From the NCBI RefSeq assembly GCF_031157525.1, contig NZ_JAVIXR010000005.1:1-64000 (forward strand): a DNA stretch of 64,000 bases. The letters run 5' to 3'. The notes under the pieces are model-generated. The model worked only from the letters and a program-made list of their open reading frames with translations, was not told the DNA's origin and made no database searches. The position numbers and the translations under genes were made by a program. This DNA is from Marinobacter sediminicola. Its GTDB lineage: Bacteria; Pseudomonadota; Gammaproteobacteria; Pseudomonadales; Oleiphilaceae. Shown here in pieces: positions 34,603 through 43,853 of the stretch; the first letter of the stretch is position 1; each line of letters opens with the position of its first letter.

Positions 34603-36261
34603 ATGCCCGAAAGCCCTTCCTCCGAGGTGCGGAAAAAACTGGAGACTCTTCGTAATCGTTTTCAGGATAAAACGATTAGTGAAATCGAAGGTTTGGTTGC
34701 CAGCATCTTCAGCGCCTCCCAACGCCCCGAGGCCATTGGCGAGCTGGTGGCTGCCTATCAGTTGTTGCACAGACTTGCAGGATCAGCCGGCACTTTGGGT
34801 TTTACACAGCTGGGGGAGCAGGCCAGAAAACTTGAGCTGGCTATCAAGCCTTTCGCAGATCAGGTTACGGAAGGGGCTGAGAGAGAGCATGTCCGGCAGC
34901 AGTTAAGGCAGCTGCTGGCAAGCGGTTTTGAAAAGGATCTGGTGGGTCTTGGCAGCCTTTTGGGTGTGGCTGACCCGGTATCAACCGGGTGGCACAAGCC
35001 GGTGCCAGTGGAGTCTGATAACCAATTTGTATTGTTGATTCTGGATCCGGATCAACAGCATGGCGATTTGGTATCCCAGGGTTTGGCGCTCTATGGCTAT
35101 GAGGTTCGTAGCCTCAGTAGCGCTGATCAGTGGCCAGACAGCATGGGTGATGTGGATCTGGTTATGATTCGGGATACCCTGTTGCAAGACGAGGGAGCCA
35201 GCTGGCTGTCCAGGCTGCACAAGCTTCCGGTGATTTGCTTCAGTGAAGCCCATGACTTTGCCACCCGCTACAGGCTGGCGCGTTTGAATGTCGATGCCTG
35301 TGTTGATGCTACTCTGGACATTCCGGCCCTTGCAGATCAGGTAGAGCAGCTTTTGGCAGAAGGTCTGGCAACGCTCAGCGGCAAGGTTATGATTGTAGAC
35401 GACGATAGAGAGCTGCTTGAACACTATCGCGTTGTACTGACCAGTGGCGGCATGCAAGTGCGCGCGTTTGATGACCCCTCACGGATGTTGTCTGAGTTGG
35501 CGGAGTTCCGGCCCGATATACTGCTCATGGATGTGCAGATGGGGCAGTACGAGGGCCCTGTTTTGGCCCGAATGCTCCGGTTTCAGGCTGAGTGGCTAAG
35601 CCTGCCCATTATTTTCTTTTCGTCTGAAGCAGATCGTGATCTTCAGCTGGACGTTCTGGCTCGTGGTGGTGATGATTTTGTTACCAAGCCTGTTTCCGAT
35701 GAGTACTTGCTGCGCACCGTGAGAATACGCTGTTTCCGTGCCCGGCAGCTCGACAAGCTTGTTTCGCTGGATAGCCTCACGGGCTTGTTGAAACATGCGC
35801 TGGCCAAAACAGAGCTTAATCGTGAGCATGCGCGTGCGGCGCGCAGCGGGCACAGTTCAGTTGTCGCCATGCTGGATCTGGATCACTTCAAGAGGGTGAA
35901 CGATTCATACGGACATGGTGTTGGCGATATGGTGATCAAGGCTTTATCCAACTTGTTGCGCCACCGCTTGCGGGATACGGATATTATCGGTCGTTATGGT
36001 GGAGAGGAGTTTGTTGTCGTGTTGCCGGAGTGTTCCTTGGTCAAGGCGGTTGAGGTGCTGGAAGCACTGAACAAGGATTTTGCCCAACTGGCGTTTAAAG
36101 GCGGCAGCGAGGAGTTCTCAGTGACTTTCAGTGCTGGCGTTGCCGAACTTAACGCTTATGAGTCTGGTGAGCAGGCTATAGACGCCGCCGACCGGGCTCT
36201 TTATGAGCGCAAGCGAGCAGGGCGGAATGGCGTTACCGTGGCTTCAGAAAGCAACTCTTGA
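34603..36261 (+). CDS. HPt - degenerate receiver - receiver - GGDEF diguanylate cyclase
   Basis: The 552-residue protein should make cyclic di-GMP under phosphorelay control. An HPt domain (about 5-110) has the phospho-histidine in LLHRLAGSAGTLGF. A first receiver-like domain (about 142-250) keeps the fold, but where the acceptor aspartate is expected it reads VDLVMIRD, and the conserved lysine is not seen, so it looks inactive. A second receiver (about 262-380) is intact: VMIVDDDREL, ILLMDVQMG, DDFVTKPV. The GGDEF domain (about 390-545) has the active-site GGEEF and an inhibitory RxxD site (RDTD) five residues before it. The start follows a weak AAGAG. The next gene begins at the stop codon. 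Confidence 0.92.
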   Translation: MPESPSSEVRKKLETLRNRFQDKTISEIEGLVASIFSASQRPEAIGELVAAYQLLHRLAGSAGTLGFTQLGEQARKLELAIKPFADQVTEGAEREHVRQQLRQLLASGFEKDLVGLGSLLGVADPVSTGWHKPVPVESDNQFVLLILDPDQQHGDLVSQGLALYGYEVRSLSSADQWPDSMGDVDLVMIRDTLLQDEGASWLSRLHKLPVICFSEAHDFATRYRLARLNVDACVDATLDIPALADQVEQLLAEGLATLSGKVMIVDDDRELLEHYRVVLTSGGMQVRAFDDPSRMLSELAEFRPDILLMDVQMGQYEGPVLARMLRFQAEWLSLPIIFFSSEADRDLQLDVLARGGDDFVTKPVSDEYLLRTVRIRCFRARQLDKLVSLDSLTGLLKHALAKTELNREHARAARSGHSSVVAMLDLDHFKRVNDSYGHGVGDMVIKALSNLLRHRLRDTDIIGRYGGEEFVVVLPECSLVKAVEVLEALNKDFAQLAFKGGSEEFSVTFSAGVAELNAYESGEQAIDAADRALYERKRAGRNGVTVASESNS

Positions 36262-36287
36262 ATCAAAGGGAAATTGAGATCGTCGCG

Positions 36288-37439
36288 ATGGATGTATTGA
36301 TACTTGAAGATGATGAACTGGTCGGCGCTCTTCTGGAAACTGTTGTGGCAGGCGCATATCCAGGAGTCGTAGTCCGGGTTCATACGCTGGTAGCAGAAGC
36401 ACTTGATAGCTGGCAGAAAAAACCTGCAGATCTGGTTATTACTGATTGGAACCTGCCAGATGGCTCCGGCCTTGAGGTGATTCGTGCCGTTCGAAAACTC
36501 AGCGGCCAAGTACCCGTAGTGATGATCAGTGGTCGCGCAGATCGTGATTCCATTCTTGCGGCGGCTCATCTGGGCATTAATGCCTACATCAGTAAGCCGT
36601 TTCAGGTAGAAGCACTACACCAAAAGCTCTTGGCATTAGCGCCCCTCTCAAGTGGTCAGGGTGAGAGCGCCAACAGCACCCTGGAAGAGAAAATGGAGGC
36701 TGCCTGTAACTCGCCGATACAGTTGCCTGGCCAGATTGACACGGGTGCTATTCTGGCGTTGATCGAGAAGCATGACGAGCTGGGTGCTATCGCGCTCGCA
36801 ACCGAGTGGAAGGCCGAGCCAGCCTTGAGTGCAAAGATGCTCGACGTGGCGAACAGCGCGTCTTTTCGCCGCTCAGGAACATCAGTAAAGACCGTGCGCG
36901 AGGCCGTCAGCACTATCGGTATCGCAATGGCATTGAACCAGGCGCTGGCTTTGTCTCTGGATATTGCAGGGAAACTATCCTGCCCGCGCTTGGCAGAGAG
37001 GGCGCTGATAGAGCAGGAGCAAGCGTTGCGGGTTGCCGAGGTGGCCAGCACATTGGCGCGAAAAATTGGCGATAACCCTGCGCCCTATTACACAGCTGGA
37101 TTGCTGAGCCGTGCAGGGGAGCTGGCAGCTCTGAAAGTGCTGCAAAATCAGTGCGATGATAGTGGAGAGATGCCGGAGATTGAGCTGGTTGATTCTGCCA
37201 TTGCCTACTGGGCAGAAAAGCTTGGCAATCGAATCAAGGTACAGTGGCGCTTGCCGCTGGATCTCAGGGAGTTGATTGGAGCTGTCTATTTTGTAAGCAG
37301 GGGCAATGTCAGTCAATCAAAGCTGGTGATGCGAGCCGCGGCCCTGCTCGCGGCTGGTCAAGCAGATGATCCTGAGTGTCTCACGCTGTTGAGACGACTG
37401 GGGATTGAGCACAAGGAGGAAAGCCACGATGCCACCTGA
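36288..37439 (+). CDS. Response regulator with HDOD output domain
   Basis: The 383-residue protein has an intact receiver (DVLILEDDELV, LVITDWNLPDG, NAYISKPF) followed, after about residue 150, by an HDOD domain (LIEKHDELGAIALATEWKAE, LDVANSASFRRSG, VREAVSTIGIAMALNQAL). HDOD domains resemble HD domains without the metal-binding pair and act in signalling rather than hydrolysis. A TTG at 36258 overlaps the previous stop, but the ATG at 36288 starts at the normal receiver boundary and has an upstream GAG. Its end overlaps the next receiver gene by 11 bases. Confidence 0.88.
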   Translation: MDVLILEDDELVGALLETVVAGAYPGVVVRVHTLVAEALDSWQKKPADLVITDWNLPDGSGLEVIRAVRKLSGQVPVVMISGRADRDSILAAAHLGINAYISKPFQVEALHQKLLALAPLSSGQGESANSTLEEKMEAACNSPIQLPGQIDTGAILALIEKHDELGAIALATEWKAEPALSAKMLDVANSASFRRSGTSVKTVREAVSTIGIAMALNQALALSLDIAGKLSCPRLAERALIEQEQALRVAEVASTLARKIGDNPAPYYTAGLLSRAGELAALKVLQNQCDDSGEMPEIELVDSAIAYWAEKLGNRIKVQWRLPLDLRELIGAVYFVSRGNVSQSKLVMRAAALLAAGQADDPECLTLLRRLGIEHKEESHDAT

Positions 37440-37827
37440 GAATCTGAAACGAATCCTGATGGTTGAGGATGAACCGGATATTCGAACGGTTGCGGAGCTG
37501 GCTTTGGAGGCTATCGGCGGGTTTGAGCTCACTGCCTGTGAATCCGGGCAACAAGCGCTGGACAAGATCGAGGAGTGCAGGCCCCAGTTGATTGTTCTTG
37601 ATGTGATGATGCCGGGGATGGATGGCCCGGCAACCTTGAAGGCTATACGCAGCCTGACAGGTTACGCCAACACGCCGGCGGTTTTTATGACGGCCAAGGT
37701 TCAGAGTGACGAGGTGCAAGGTTACCTGGAACTGGGTGCAGCCGGTGTTATTCCCAAACCATTCGATCCGCTTACGTTGGCAGATCAGATAAGGGATATC
37801 TGGAACGAGGCCCGTGCAATCGGTTAA
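37429..37827 (+). CDS. Stand-alone CheY-like receiver protein
   Basis: The 132-residue protein is a single receiver domain: acidic pair in ILMVEDEPDI, acceptor aspartate in LIVLDVMMPGM, threonine/alanine switch in VFMTAK, lysine in GVIPKPFDPLT. There is no output domain, so it acts by protein contact or as a phosphate shuttle. AAGGAGG precedes ATG 37429 at good spacing and lies inside the 3' end of the HDOD gene. It is the third receiver in a row in this cluster. Confidence 0.9.
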   Translation: MPPENLKRILMVEDEPDIRTVAELALEAIGGFELTACESGQQALDKIEECRPQLIVLDVMMPGMDGPATLKAIRSLTGYANTPAVFMTAKVQSDEVQGYLELGAAGVIPKPFDPLTLADQIRDIWNEARAIG

Positions 37828-37869
37828 GCTCGTTCCGGTTTTTTACTGTCGCTACTGCAAAAGGTTGTT

Positions 37870-38199
37870 ATGTCGTCCTCCCGAAACAACGATGAAACCA
37901 AAGCCAAGCTCAATCTGGAAACCTCCCGTATCCGCTGGCACGAGCTGCAAACCTACTACGCCCGAGGGCAGGTTGTGCGTGTTGGCAAAGCGCTGGATTT
38001 GTTGGATGTGGCCTGTGAACTCACCGCGGATAACCGCGCTCTGTTCGAGCAATGGCTGGCAACAGGCGATGTAGGGGATGTGTCGCCCGATCTGGCTCGT
38101 GTCTGGTACGACCGTAATGCAGAGCTCTGGGCTGTGGTTGTGGCACCCTGGGTGCTGGTTCAGGATCGCGCTGAGCCCTCTGACGCTGCAGTGCATTAA
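37870..38199 (+). CDS. DUF2288-family protein
   Basis: This 109-residue soluble protein fits DUF2288: an N-terminal charged segment, TSRIRWHELQTYYARGQVV, LDLLDVACELTADN, and the hallmark WAVVVAPWVLVQ near the end. The function is unknown. Its stop shares a base with the start of the LysO gene (TAATG), so the two are probably co-translated. Confidence 0.8.
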   Translation: MSSSRNNDETKAKLNLETSRIRWHELQTYYARGQVVRVGKALDLLDVACELTADNRALFEQWLATGDVGDVSPDLARVWYDRNAELWAVVVAPWVLVQDRAEPSDAAVH

Positions 38200-39110
38200 T
38201 GCTTACGGGTGCCCTGCTGATTCTTGCGCCATTGTTTTTTGGCTTTGCCCTGTCCCTCGAAAACCGCCGCCTGATGACCGTTATTCATTACACGGTAGAA
38301 GCTCTGGTGTACTTTATTCTGGCGCTGCTGGGGCTGGGGTTGGGTCAGATGGAAGGCCTGACGAGCCAGCTCGGCGCTATGGCCAGCCAAACGTCCGTTC
38401 TGGTGGCCGTTCTGTTTATGGCGAATATGACTGGGCTTTGGCTGTTCCACCGCTGGCGGCCTATGGTGCCAGAGCATCGGGAGGAGCCTGCCGGTAGCAC
38501 GGGCTATGTGAGGCTGTTTATGGCCGCTCTCAAGCCATTGATGGCGGTTATGGTGGGGTTGTTGGCAGGCTATTTTCTTTTGCCACCACTGCCGCAAGCG
38601 GAGCAACTTGCTACCTGGTCGCTGATGCTCTTGCTGTTTTTAATTGGCCTTCAGCTGCGCAATGCCGGGCTCTCCTTGCGCAAGCTCCTTATGAACACCC
38701 AGGGGCTGGGGATCGCCCTGATGCTTGTGGTTAGTTCTCTGCTGGCGGGTGTCGTGTTGATACCCGTATTGGGATTGCCATGGCACGATGTGCTGGCATT
38801 GGCCTCGGGGTTTGGCTGGTATTCGCTCTCGGGCATTGTGATTGGTGACGCGCTGGGGCCGGCCTGGGGCGGTGTGGCCTTCATGAACGATGTGCTGCGG
38901 GAAATTATTGCCCTGGCGATTATCCCACTGGTGATTGGCAGTCGGCCTGCCATGGCTATTGGCTATGGCGGAGCCACTTCGATGGATTTCACCTTGCCGG
39001 TCATCCGCAGCAACGGTGGGCTGAGCTGTGTGCCTGTGGCCATTGCCTCAGGTTTTTTGCTGTCGTTTTTGTCGCCGGTTTTTATGGGTGTTTTTCTGTC
39101 TTTTGGCTAG
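38199..39110 (+). CDS. lysO: Lysine exporter LysO family protein
   Basis: The 303-residue inner-membrane protein has about eight hydrophobic helices and matches LysO (YbjE), which exports L-lysine and toxic analogues in E. coli. Family segments include GFALSLENRRLM at the start, the central LQLRNAGLSLRKLL motif, SGFGWYSLSGIVIGD, and FMNDVLREIIALAIIPL. Two charged residues in helices, expected for substrate and proton coupling, are present in the last two blocks. It overlaps DUF2288 by one base and converges on the HD-GYP gene. Confidence 0.87.
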   Translation: MLTGALLILAPLFFGFALSLENRRLMTVIHYTVEALVYFILALLGLGLGQMEGLTSQLGAMASQTSVLVAVLFMANMTGLWLFHRWRPMVPEHREEPAGSTGYVRLFMAALKPLMAVMVGLLAGYFLLPPLPQAEQLATWSLMLLLFLIGLQLRNAGLSLRKLLMNTQGLGIALMLVVSSLLAGVVLIPVLGLPWHDVLALASGFGWYSLSGIVIGDALGPAWGGVAFMNDVLREIIALAIIPLVIGSRPAMAIGYGGATSMDFTLPVIRSNGGLSCVPVAIASGFLLSFLSPVFMGVFLSFG

Positions 39111-39131
39111 ACGGGAAAAGGCTGTTATGGC

Positions 39132-40340
39132 TCAGCTGAGAAATTTCCGGACATCAATTTTGTACTGCTCAGGGTCAACGGCGCGCAGTATCCGGTCTTG
39201 ATTTCCGGCTTTCGACAGGTCGATGGTGGTTACCGTAATCGGCATCCGGAACTTGGTGTGGTACATCACCCGGACCACCGGCAATCGTTGATCTTGTTCA
39301 TTGATTTCGACCACAACGCCGAGCCGACCGCTGTCCAGCAGAACAAGGGATCCTACCGGGTACAAGCCAAGGCAGCGGATGAATTGTTTCACCAAAGTAG
39401 GGTCAAGATGGCTCCCGCTCCATTCCAGGAGCTTCTTCAGGCCCTGAGAGGGTGTCATTCCCTTGTGGTACACGCGGTCGGCTGTAATGGCATCATACAC
39501 GTCTGCAATGGCGACCATGCGGCCGTAAACGGAAATCTCGTCGCCCTTCAGGCCTTCCGGATAACCGGAACCGTCCATGCGCTCGTGGTGCTGGGCTGCA
39601 GTGATTACCGTGAGTTGGCCGATTCCTTCCGTTGCCGACAAAATGTCACGGGAGTGCCGCGCATGAAGCTTCATGACCTCAAATTCTTGCGGCGAGAGCC
39701 GGCCCGGCTTGTGGAGTACTTCATCGGGAGTGAGGACTTTGCCAAGATCGTGGAGCAGGGCGCCCATAACAATCTGATGCATCACATCGGCGGAGAGCTT
39801 TCGGTATTGTCCGAATATGGTCATGAGTACGCTCAGATTAACTGAGTGCTCAAGCAGGTAGTTGTCTTTTTCGCGAATACGCCCCAGGCAGCCCAGTGCG
39901 TTGGCGTTTCGGGTTACAGAGTTTTGAAGTTCGCCAGCAAGCTTGTGGATTGGAGCGACATCGACAGGCGTGCCCAATTTTGCGTTTTTCATGAAGCTGT
40001 CGACCAACCCTTGGGCTTCAGTGTGAACGCCCAGAGCGTGTACCATTTCCTCAGAAAGCGGCACCCTGGGCTTTATGCCCGGTTTCTGCTCACCTGCCTT
40101 TTGCAGTGCTGCTTCATTGCGTGAATCTACTTCTGTCGCGGTTTCCGAGTCCTGGCTGTCCTTACCTTTTTGCACGTCGATATAAACAAACTGCACGCCC
40201 ATCTTGCGGATTTTTTCGATGGTTTCATCGCGCTTGATAACACCCCGCCTGCGTTGCGTGTTGTGGGGAATCCAATCGTTGTTCAGATCGGTAATGTACA
40301 TGCCGACCGTCAACGCGGAGACGGGGATGCGCTTTATCAT
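39132..40340 (-). CDS. HD-GYP domain protein with N-terminal DUF3391
   Basis: The 402-residue protein is a predicted cytoplasmic c-di-GMP phosphodiesterase without a receiver. The N-terminal DUF3391 domain (IPVSALTVGMYITDLNNDW) is followed by a charged linker and an HD-GYP core: ALLHDLGKVLTPDE, LHARHSRDIL, AAQHHERMDGSGYPEGLKG and AIADVYDAITADR. It closes with a small beta domain (GSLVLLDSGRLGVVVEIN). All HD-GYP metal ligands are visible. Its start overlaps the TatD stop by four bases. Confidence 0.9.
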   Translation of the reverse strand: MIKRIPVSALTVGMYITDLNNDWIPHNTQRRRGVIKRDETIEKIRKMGVQFVYIDVQKGKDSQDSETATEVDSRNEAALQKAGEQKPGIKPRVPLSEEMVHALGVHTEAQGLVDSFMKNAKLGTPVDVAPIHKLAGELQNSVTRNANALGCLGRIREKDNYLLEHSVNLSVLMTIFGQYRKLSADVMHQIVMGALLHDLGKVLTPDEVLHKPGRLSPQEFEVMKLHARHSRDILSATEGIGQLTVITAAQHHERMDGSGYPEGLKGDEISVYGRMVAIADVYDAITADRVYHKGMTPSQGLKKLLEWSGSHLDPTLVKQFIRCLGLYPVGSLVLLDSGRLGVVVEINEQDQRLPVVRVMYHTKFRMPITVTTIDLSKAGNQDRILRAVDPEQYKIDVRKFLS

Positions 40341-41146
40341 GGCTTCGGGAAAAACGTTCTCAGGCTGTTCTGGTAAGTCTGGATAATCACGTCGTCCAAA
40401 GGAAGGTCTTTCACTTCTGCTATTTTCTCAGCAACGAACGGCAGATAGTAAGGTGCATTCTCACGGCCACGATAGGGCACCGGCGTGAGGAACGGCGCAT
40501 CGGTTTCCAGCAGTATCTGGCTGATGGGCGTCATACGAACTATGTCCCGCACGTTTTCTGCCTTGTTGAATGTGGTGATTCCATTAAAGCCCAGATTCCA
40601 GCCCTGATCCAGCGCGTAGCGGGCAAGGCCCGGGCCGGAGGTGAAGCTGTGAATCACGCCACGCCGCTTGAGGGTCTGTTCAAACTCTTTGAGTATAGTG
40701 ATTGTATCTTCGTCTGCATCACGGCTATGGATAACCACCGGGCGGCCGCTGTCACAGGCAATCTGAAGCTGGCGCCGGAACACATCGCGCTGGATGCTGC
40801 GGTCTGCATTGTCATAAAAATAATCCAGCCCAATCTCGCCAACCGCAACAATCTTGTCGTCCTGGGCGTGGGTGCGGATTTCTTTTTCTACTGCATCGTT
40901 GTAGCTTTCCGCTTCATGGGGGTGGATGCCCTGTGTGCCATAAAGCCACGGCGCTATGGTGCTGAGCTCACGTACTGTCGACAGGTTACCCGGTGCCACA
41001 GCAATGGAAATCACCTTCTCGATGTTCACCCGCCGCGTTTCCTCCAGGATTTCCTCCAGGGGGCGATCCTTGAGGTAATCCAGGTGGCAGTGGGTTTCAA
41101 TAATCGGATGGTCGAATACGGGAATCTCGCGACGTTTTTTACTCAT
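40337..41146 (-). CDS. TatD-family metal-dependent hydrolase
   Basis: TatD proteins are TIM-barrel metal-dependent nucleases with 3'-5' exonuclease or deoxyribonuclease activity. In this 269-residue protein the metal ligands are HxH in IETHCHLDYL, Glu in AVGEIGLDYFYD, His in PVVIHSRDAD, His in GVIHSFTSG and Asp in LLETDAPFLTP. The length is normal for the family. It overlaps the downstream HD-GYP gene, an arrangement that suggests co-translation rather than a known joint function. Confidence 0.88.
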   Translation of the reverse strand: MSKKRREIPVFDHPIIETHCHLDYLKDRPLEEILEETRRVNIEKVISIAVAPGNLSTVRELSTIAPWLYGTQGIHPHEAESYNDAVEKEIRTHAQDDKIVAVGEIGLDYFYDNADRSIQRDVFRRQLQIACDSGRPVVIHSRDADEDTITILKEFEQTLKRRGVIHSFTSGPGLARYALDQGWNLGFNGITTFNKAENVRDIVRMTPISQILLETDAPFLTPVPYRGRENAPYYLPFVAEKIAEVKDLPLDDVIIQTYQNSLRTFFPKP

Positions 41147-41306
41147 GGGCAGGTGCTAGGCTCCAATACAGGCAGTTGGTTCAACTGCTATTCTGGTGTT
41201 CGAAGCGTTCAAGTTTATCAGCTGCCCGTATATTGGCCTACATCGGCTCGTAGGGGCTTTCCTTGATGGATCTTATTGCTCGGGTTTGAAACAGGTGGAG
41301 ATGCAG

Positions 41307-42578
41307 ATGCACGTTGTTGTGATTGGTGGTGGCGTTGTGGGTGTAACCACAGCCTGGGAGCTTTGCCGTCGCGGACATCAGGTGACGGTACTTGAACGCC
41401 ATGGCGTGGCTGGGGATGAGACCAGTAAGGGCAATGCGGCCCAGCGTTCTTATGGCGTGGTGTATCCCTGGGCCGACCCCAGCATGGTGTTCAAGGCGCT
41501 GCCCTGGCTTGTGAAGCAGGACGGCCCACTGAAGCTTAAGGTGCCACCGTCCTTAGCAGCTATACAGTTCATGTTTTCAACGTTGCGCTACGCTTGGTCG
41601 CCCGGGCTGTTTGGTTTGAACAAGCGCGCCATGATGCGCCTTGGAGCTCACTCCCGTGAGCGATATCAGAAACTGGAAGATGAGCTGAACCTGAAGTTTG
41701 ATGGTGCGCATAAGGGTTTGCTGCATCTGGCCAGTACCCCGGAGGAGCTGGAAGTGCACCGCGGCACACATCGAATTCTGAATGAAATGGGCGTAGCGTC
41801 CCGTTTGCTGACACCGGAGCAGGTCTATGAAGCGGAGCCGGGAATGGCGAGAACCGGGCCATTGTATGGTGCGCTCAGCTACGACACCGATGGAACGGGC
41901 GATTGCCACTTGTTTACCAGGGCGCTTGCCAAGGCCTGTGAAGAAAAAGGCGTCAAGTTTCGCTACAACGTTCAGGTGGAGCAGCTAACCGCGAGCAGCC
42001 AGAATGTTGAAATGGTGGTTCTTCGTAACGAGCGTGGACAGACAGAGGCTTTGGCTGCGGATGCCTTCGTAATCAGCGCGGGTTGCTGGTCCCCTGAGCT
42101 GGTGCGACCTTTGGGCATGAAGCTGCCTATATACCCAATCAAGGGCTACAGTATTACGGTGCCCTTGAAAGACCCGGCCAAAGCGCCAGCTACCACCATC
42201 CATGATGACAACTACAAAGTTGTGTCTACACGTTTGGGGGATCGATTACGTGCAACGGGCTTCGTGGAACTGGCGGGCTTCAATCGCGACATCCCGGAAG
42301 CGCGAATAGCGACCATTCGAAAATCGGTTGAGTCCCGTTATCCCGGTTGTGCAGATCTGGACCTTGCAGAAACCTGGACAGGATTTCGCCCTATGACGCC
42401 CGATGGCCCAGCTATTATTGGTCGCGGCCCGCGCCGAAACCTGTACTTGAATACCGGGCACGGTACCTTCGGGTGGACGTTGGCAGCGGCCAGTGCGGAT
42501 GTGATTGCACAGGTGATTGACGGCGAAGAACCGGCGGTTTGCCTGGATGCGTTCCGCCCGGGGCGTTATCAGGAGTGA
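41307..42578 (+). CDS. dadA: FAD-dependent D-amino acid dehydrogenase (DadA-like)
   Basis: The 423-residue flavoprotein should oxidise D-amino acids to 2-oxo acids, feeding electrons to the respiratory chain. It starts with a Rossmann dinucleotide motif (VVVIGGGVVGVTTAWELCRRGH), followed by DETSKGNAAQ, DGTGDCHLFTRAL, and the closing GFRPMTPDGPAIIGR and NTGHGTFGWTLA blocks typical of DadA. The open frame extends up to 41196, but the GGTGGAG ribosome site at 41294-41300 fits ATG 41307. The stop overlaps the next gene's probable GTG. The usual racemase partner is not adjacent. Confidence 0.85.
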   Translation: MHVVVIGGGVVGVTTAWELCRRGHQVTVLERHGVAGDETSKGNAAQRSYGVVYPWADPSMVFKALPWLVKQDGPLKLKVPPSLAAIQFMFSTLRYAWSPGLFGLNKRAMMRLGAHSRERYQKLEDELNLKFDGAHKGLLHLASTPEELEVHRGTHRILNEMGVASRLLTPEQVYEAEPGMARTGPLYGALSYDTDGTGDCHLFTRALAKACEEKGVKFRYNVQVEQLTASSQNVEMVVLRNERGQTEALAADAFVISAGCWSPELVRPLGMKLPIYPIKGYSITVPLKDPAKAPATTIHDDNYKVVSTRLGDRLRATGFVELAGFNRDIPEARIATIRKSVESRYPGCADLDLAETWTGFRPMTPDGPAIIGRGPRRNLYLNTGHGTFGWTLAAASADVIAQVIDGEEPAVCLDAFRPGRYQE

Positions 42579-43807
42579 CTGCTCGACCGGCCACCGAGAG
42601 CTTTTTTTCTCGGTGGCAAACCCTCAATGATTGGTTGATAAAGCACCGCACCATTTGGCAGCCAGCCCCGTTTACGGAACTACAGCCGGCCTGGGTTGAA
42701 GAATATCCCGGGTTGGCTCAGATGATGGCTGGGTTCACCGATGACGAGTGTGCTGAGTTGGCTGAGGCACCTGAAAGGCTGGCAAAGATCGCTTCCCGGC
42801 ATGTATCGGATCTGGCTCTGTATGGTCATCTGACAGATTTTCCAGACTTGGTGCCCGATCATTCGGATATTTTGGCGGCAACGCTGCCTGAAATCAGAGC
42901 AACCGATATGCCTGGGCGCAAACGGGAGCAGGCGGGTGCATTCGCCGCCGCGCTAAAGCCTCTGCAGCAACCGATTCTGGATTGGTGCTGTGGTAAGGGG
43001 CATCTTGCCCGAACCCTGGCTGCACAGAGCCAAGACGACGTTGCAGGCTTTGAATGGAACCCGAAGCTGGTAGCCGATGGTAACCGGCTTGCCAGACGTT
43101 TCGCAGATCCCGTTCAAATAGCCTGCCAGGATGTCATGGTGAAGGATGTGCCCGTTCCAACGAACGCTCACGGGGTCGCACTCCATGCCTGTGGTGACTT
43201 GCACCGGCAATTGCTGAAGGAGGGCGTTGCAGGTTCGCTTCCACGACTAAGTGTGTCACCTTGTTGCTATCACAAAACCGTTGAGGGCATTTACAGCGCT
43301 CTTTCAGAAGGCTCGGCTACCCATGAGCCAAAGCTTTTGCTGGATCGCAGTGACCTGCGCCTGGCGGTAAGAGAAACGGTAACAGCACCGGCCGGAGTCA
43401 GGGCGCAAACGAAAACGTTAAGTCAGTGGCGCTTGGGCTTTGACGGGCTACAACGGACCCTGCGCGGGGTGAATCAGTATCTTTCCGCGCCTTCATACCC
43501 ACCCAGGCTCATTAAAAATGGGTTCCCTGAGTTTTGCCATTGGGCTGCCAGTAAAAAACAGCTTTGTTTGCCAAAAGACACGGATTTCGAATTCTGGCTT
43601 TCCTATGGCGTGCAACGCCACCGGGACGTTCATCGCTATGAGCTTATCCGACATCTTTTTCGCCGGCCTTTGGAGGTATGGATGGTTCTGGACTATGCGG
43701 TTTTTCTGGAGGAGCAGGGCTATCAGGTGCGGATCGGTCATTTTTGTGAGCGATCTCTGACACCCAGAAATCTGCTGCTGGATGCCGTTAAAAAAAAGGC
43801 GCCCTAG
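42575..43807 (+). CDS. SAM-dependent methyltransferase-like protein
   Basis: The roughly 410-residue protein has a methyltransferase fold in its centre: motif I-like LDWCCGKGHLARTLA, FEWNPKLVADGNRLA and VALHACGDLHRQLL, then VSPCCYHKT, which recalls cysteine-containing methyltransferase domains annotated in GSTCD-like proteins. The substrate is unknown. I take the GTG at 42575, which overlaps the dadA stop (GTGA), as the start; an ATG at 42539 is also in frame. The final codons lie within the terminator of the opposing ompA-like gene (43793-43816), giving the lysine-rich end KKKAP. Confidence 0.7.
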   Translation: MTARPATESFFSRWQTLNDWLIKHRTIWQPAPFTELQPAWVEEYPGLAQMMAGFTDDECAELAEAPERLAKIASRHVSDLALYGHLTDFPDLVPDHSDILAATLPEIRATDMPGRKREQAGAFAAALKPLQQPILDWCCGKGHLARTLAAQSQDDVAGFEWNPKLVADGNRLARRFADPVQIACQDVMVKDVPVPTNAHGVALHACGDLHRQLLKEGVAGSLPRLSVSPCCYHKTVEGIYSALSEGSATHEPKLLLDRSDLRLAVRETVTAPAGVRAQTKTLSQWRLGFDGLQRTLRGVNQYLSAPSYPPRLIKNGFPEFCHWAASKKQLCLPKDTDFEFWLSYGVQRHRDVHRYELIRHLFRRPLEVWMVLDYAVFLEEQGYQVRIGHFCERSLTPRNLLLDAVKKKAP

Positions 43808-43816
43808 GGCGCCTTT
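43793..43816 (-). terminator. Rho-independent terminator of the OmpA-like gene, inside the methyltransferase 3' end
   Basis: AAAGGCGCCC (43795-43804) and GGGCGCCTTT (43807-43816) form a ten-base-pair stem. Read on the minus strand it is followed by a run of eight Ts, complementary to the A-run that starts just before 43795. It therefore ends transcription of the minus-strand OmpA-like gene. The stop codon of the convergent methyltransferase (TAG, 43805-43807) sits in the loop. Confidence 0.88.
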
Positions 43817-43853
43817 GCTGTCTTCACTTGCCTGTGTTCAGTTTATTGCCGAA

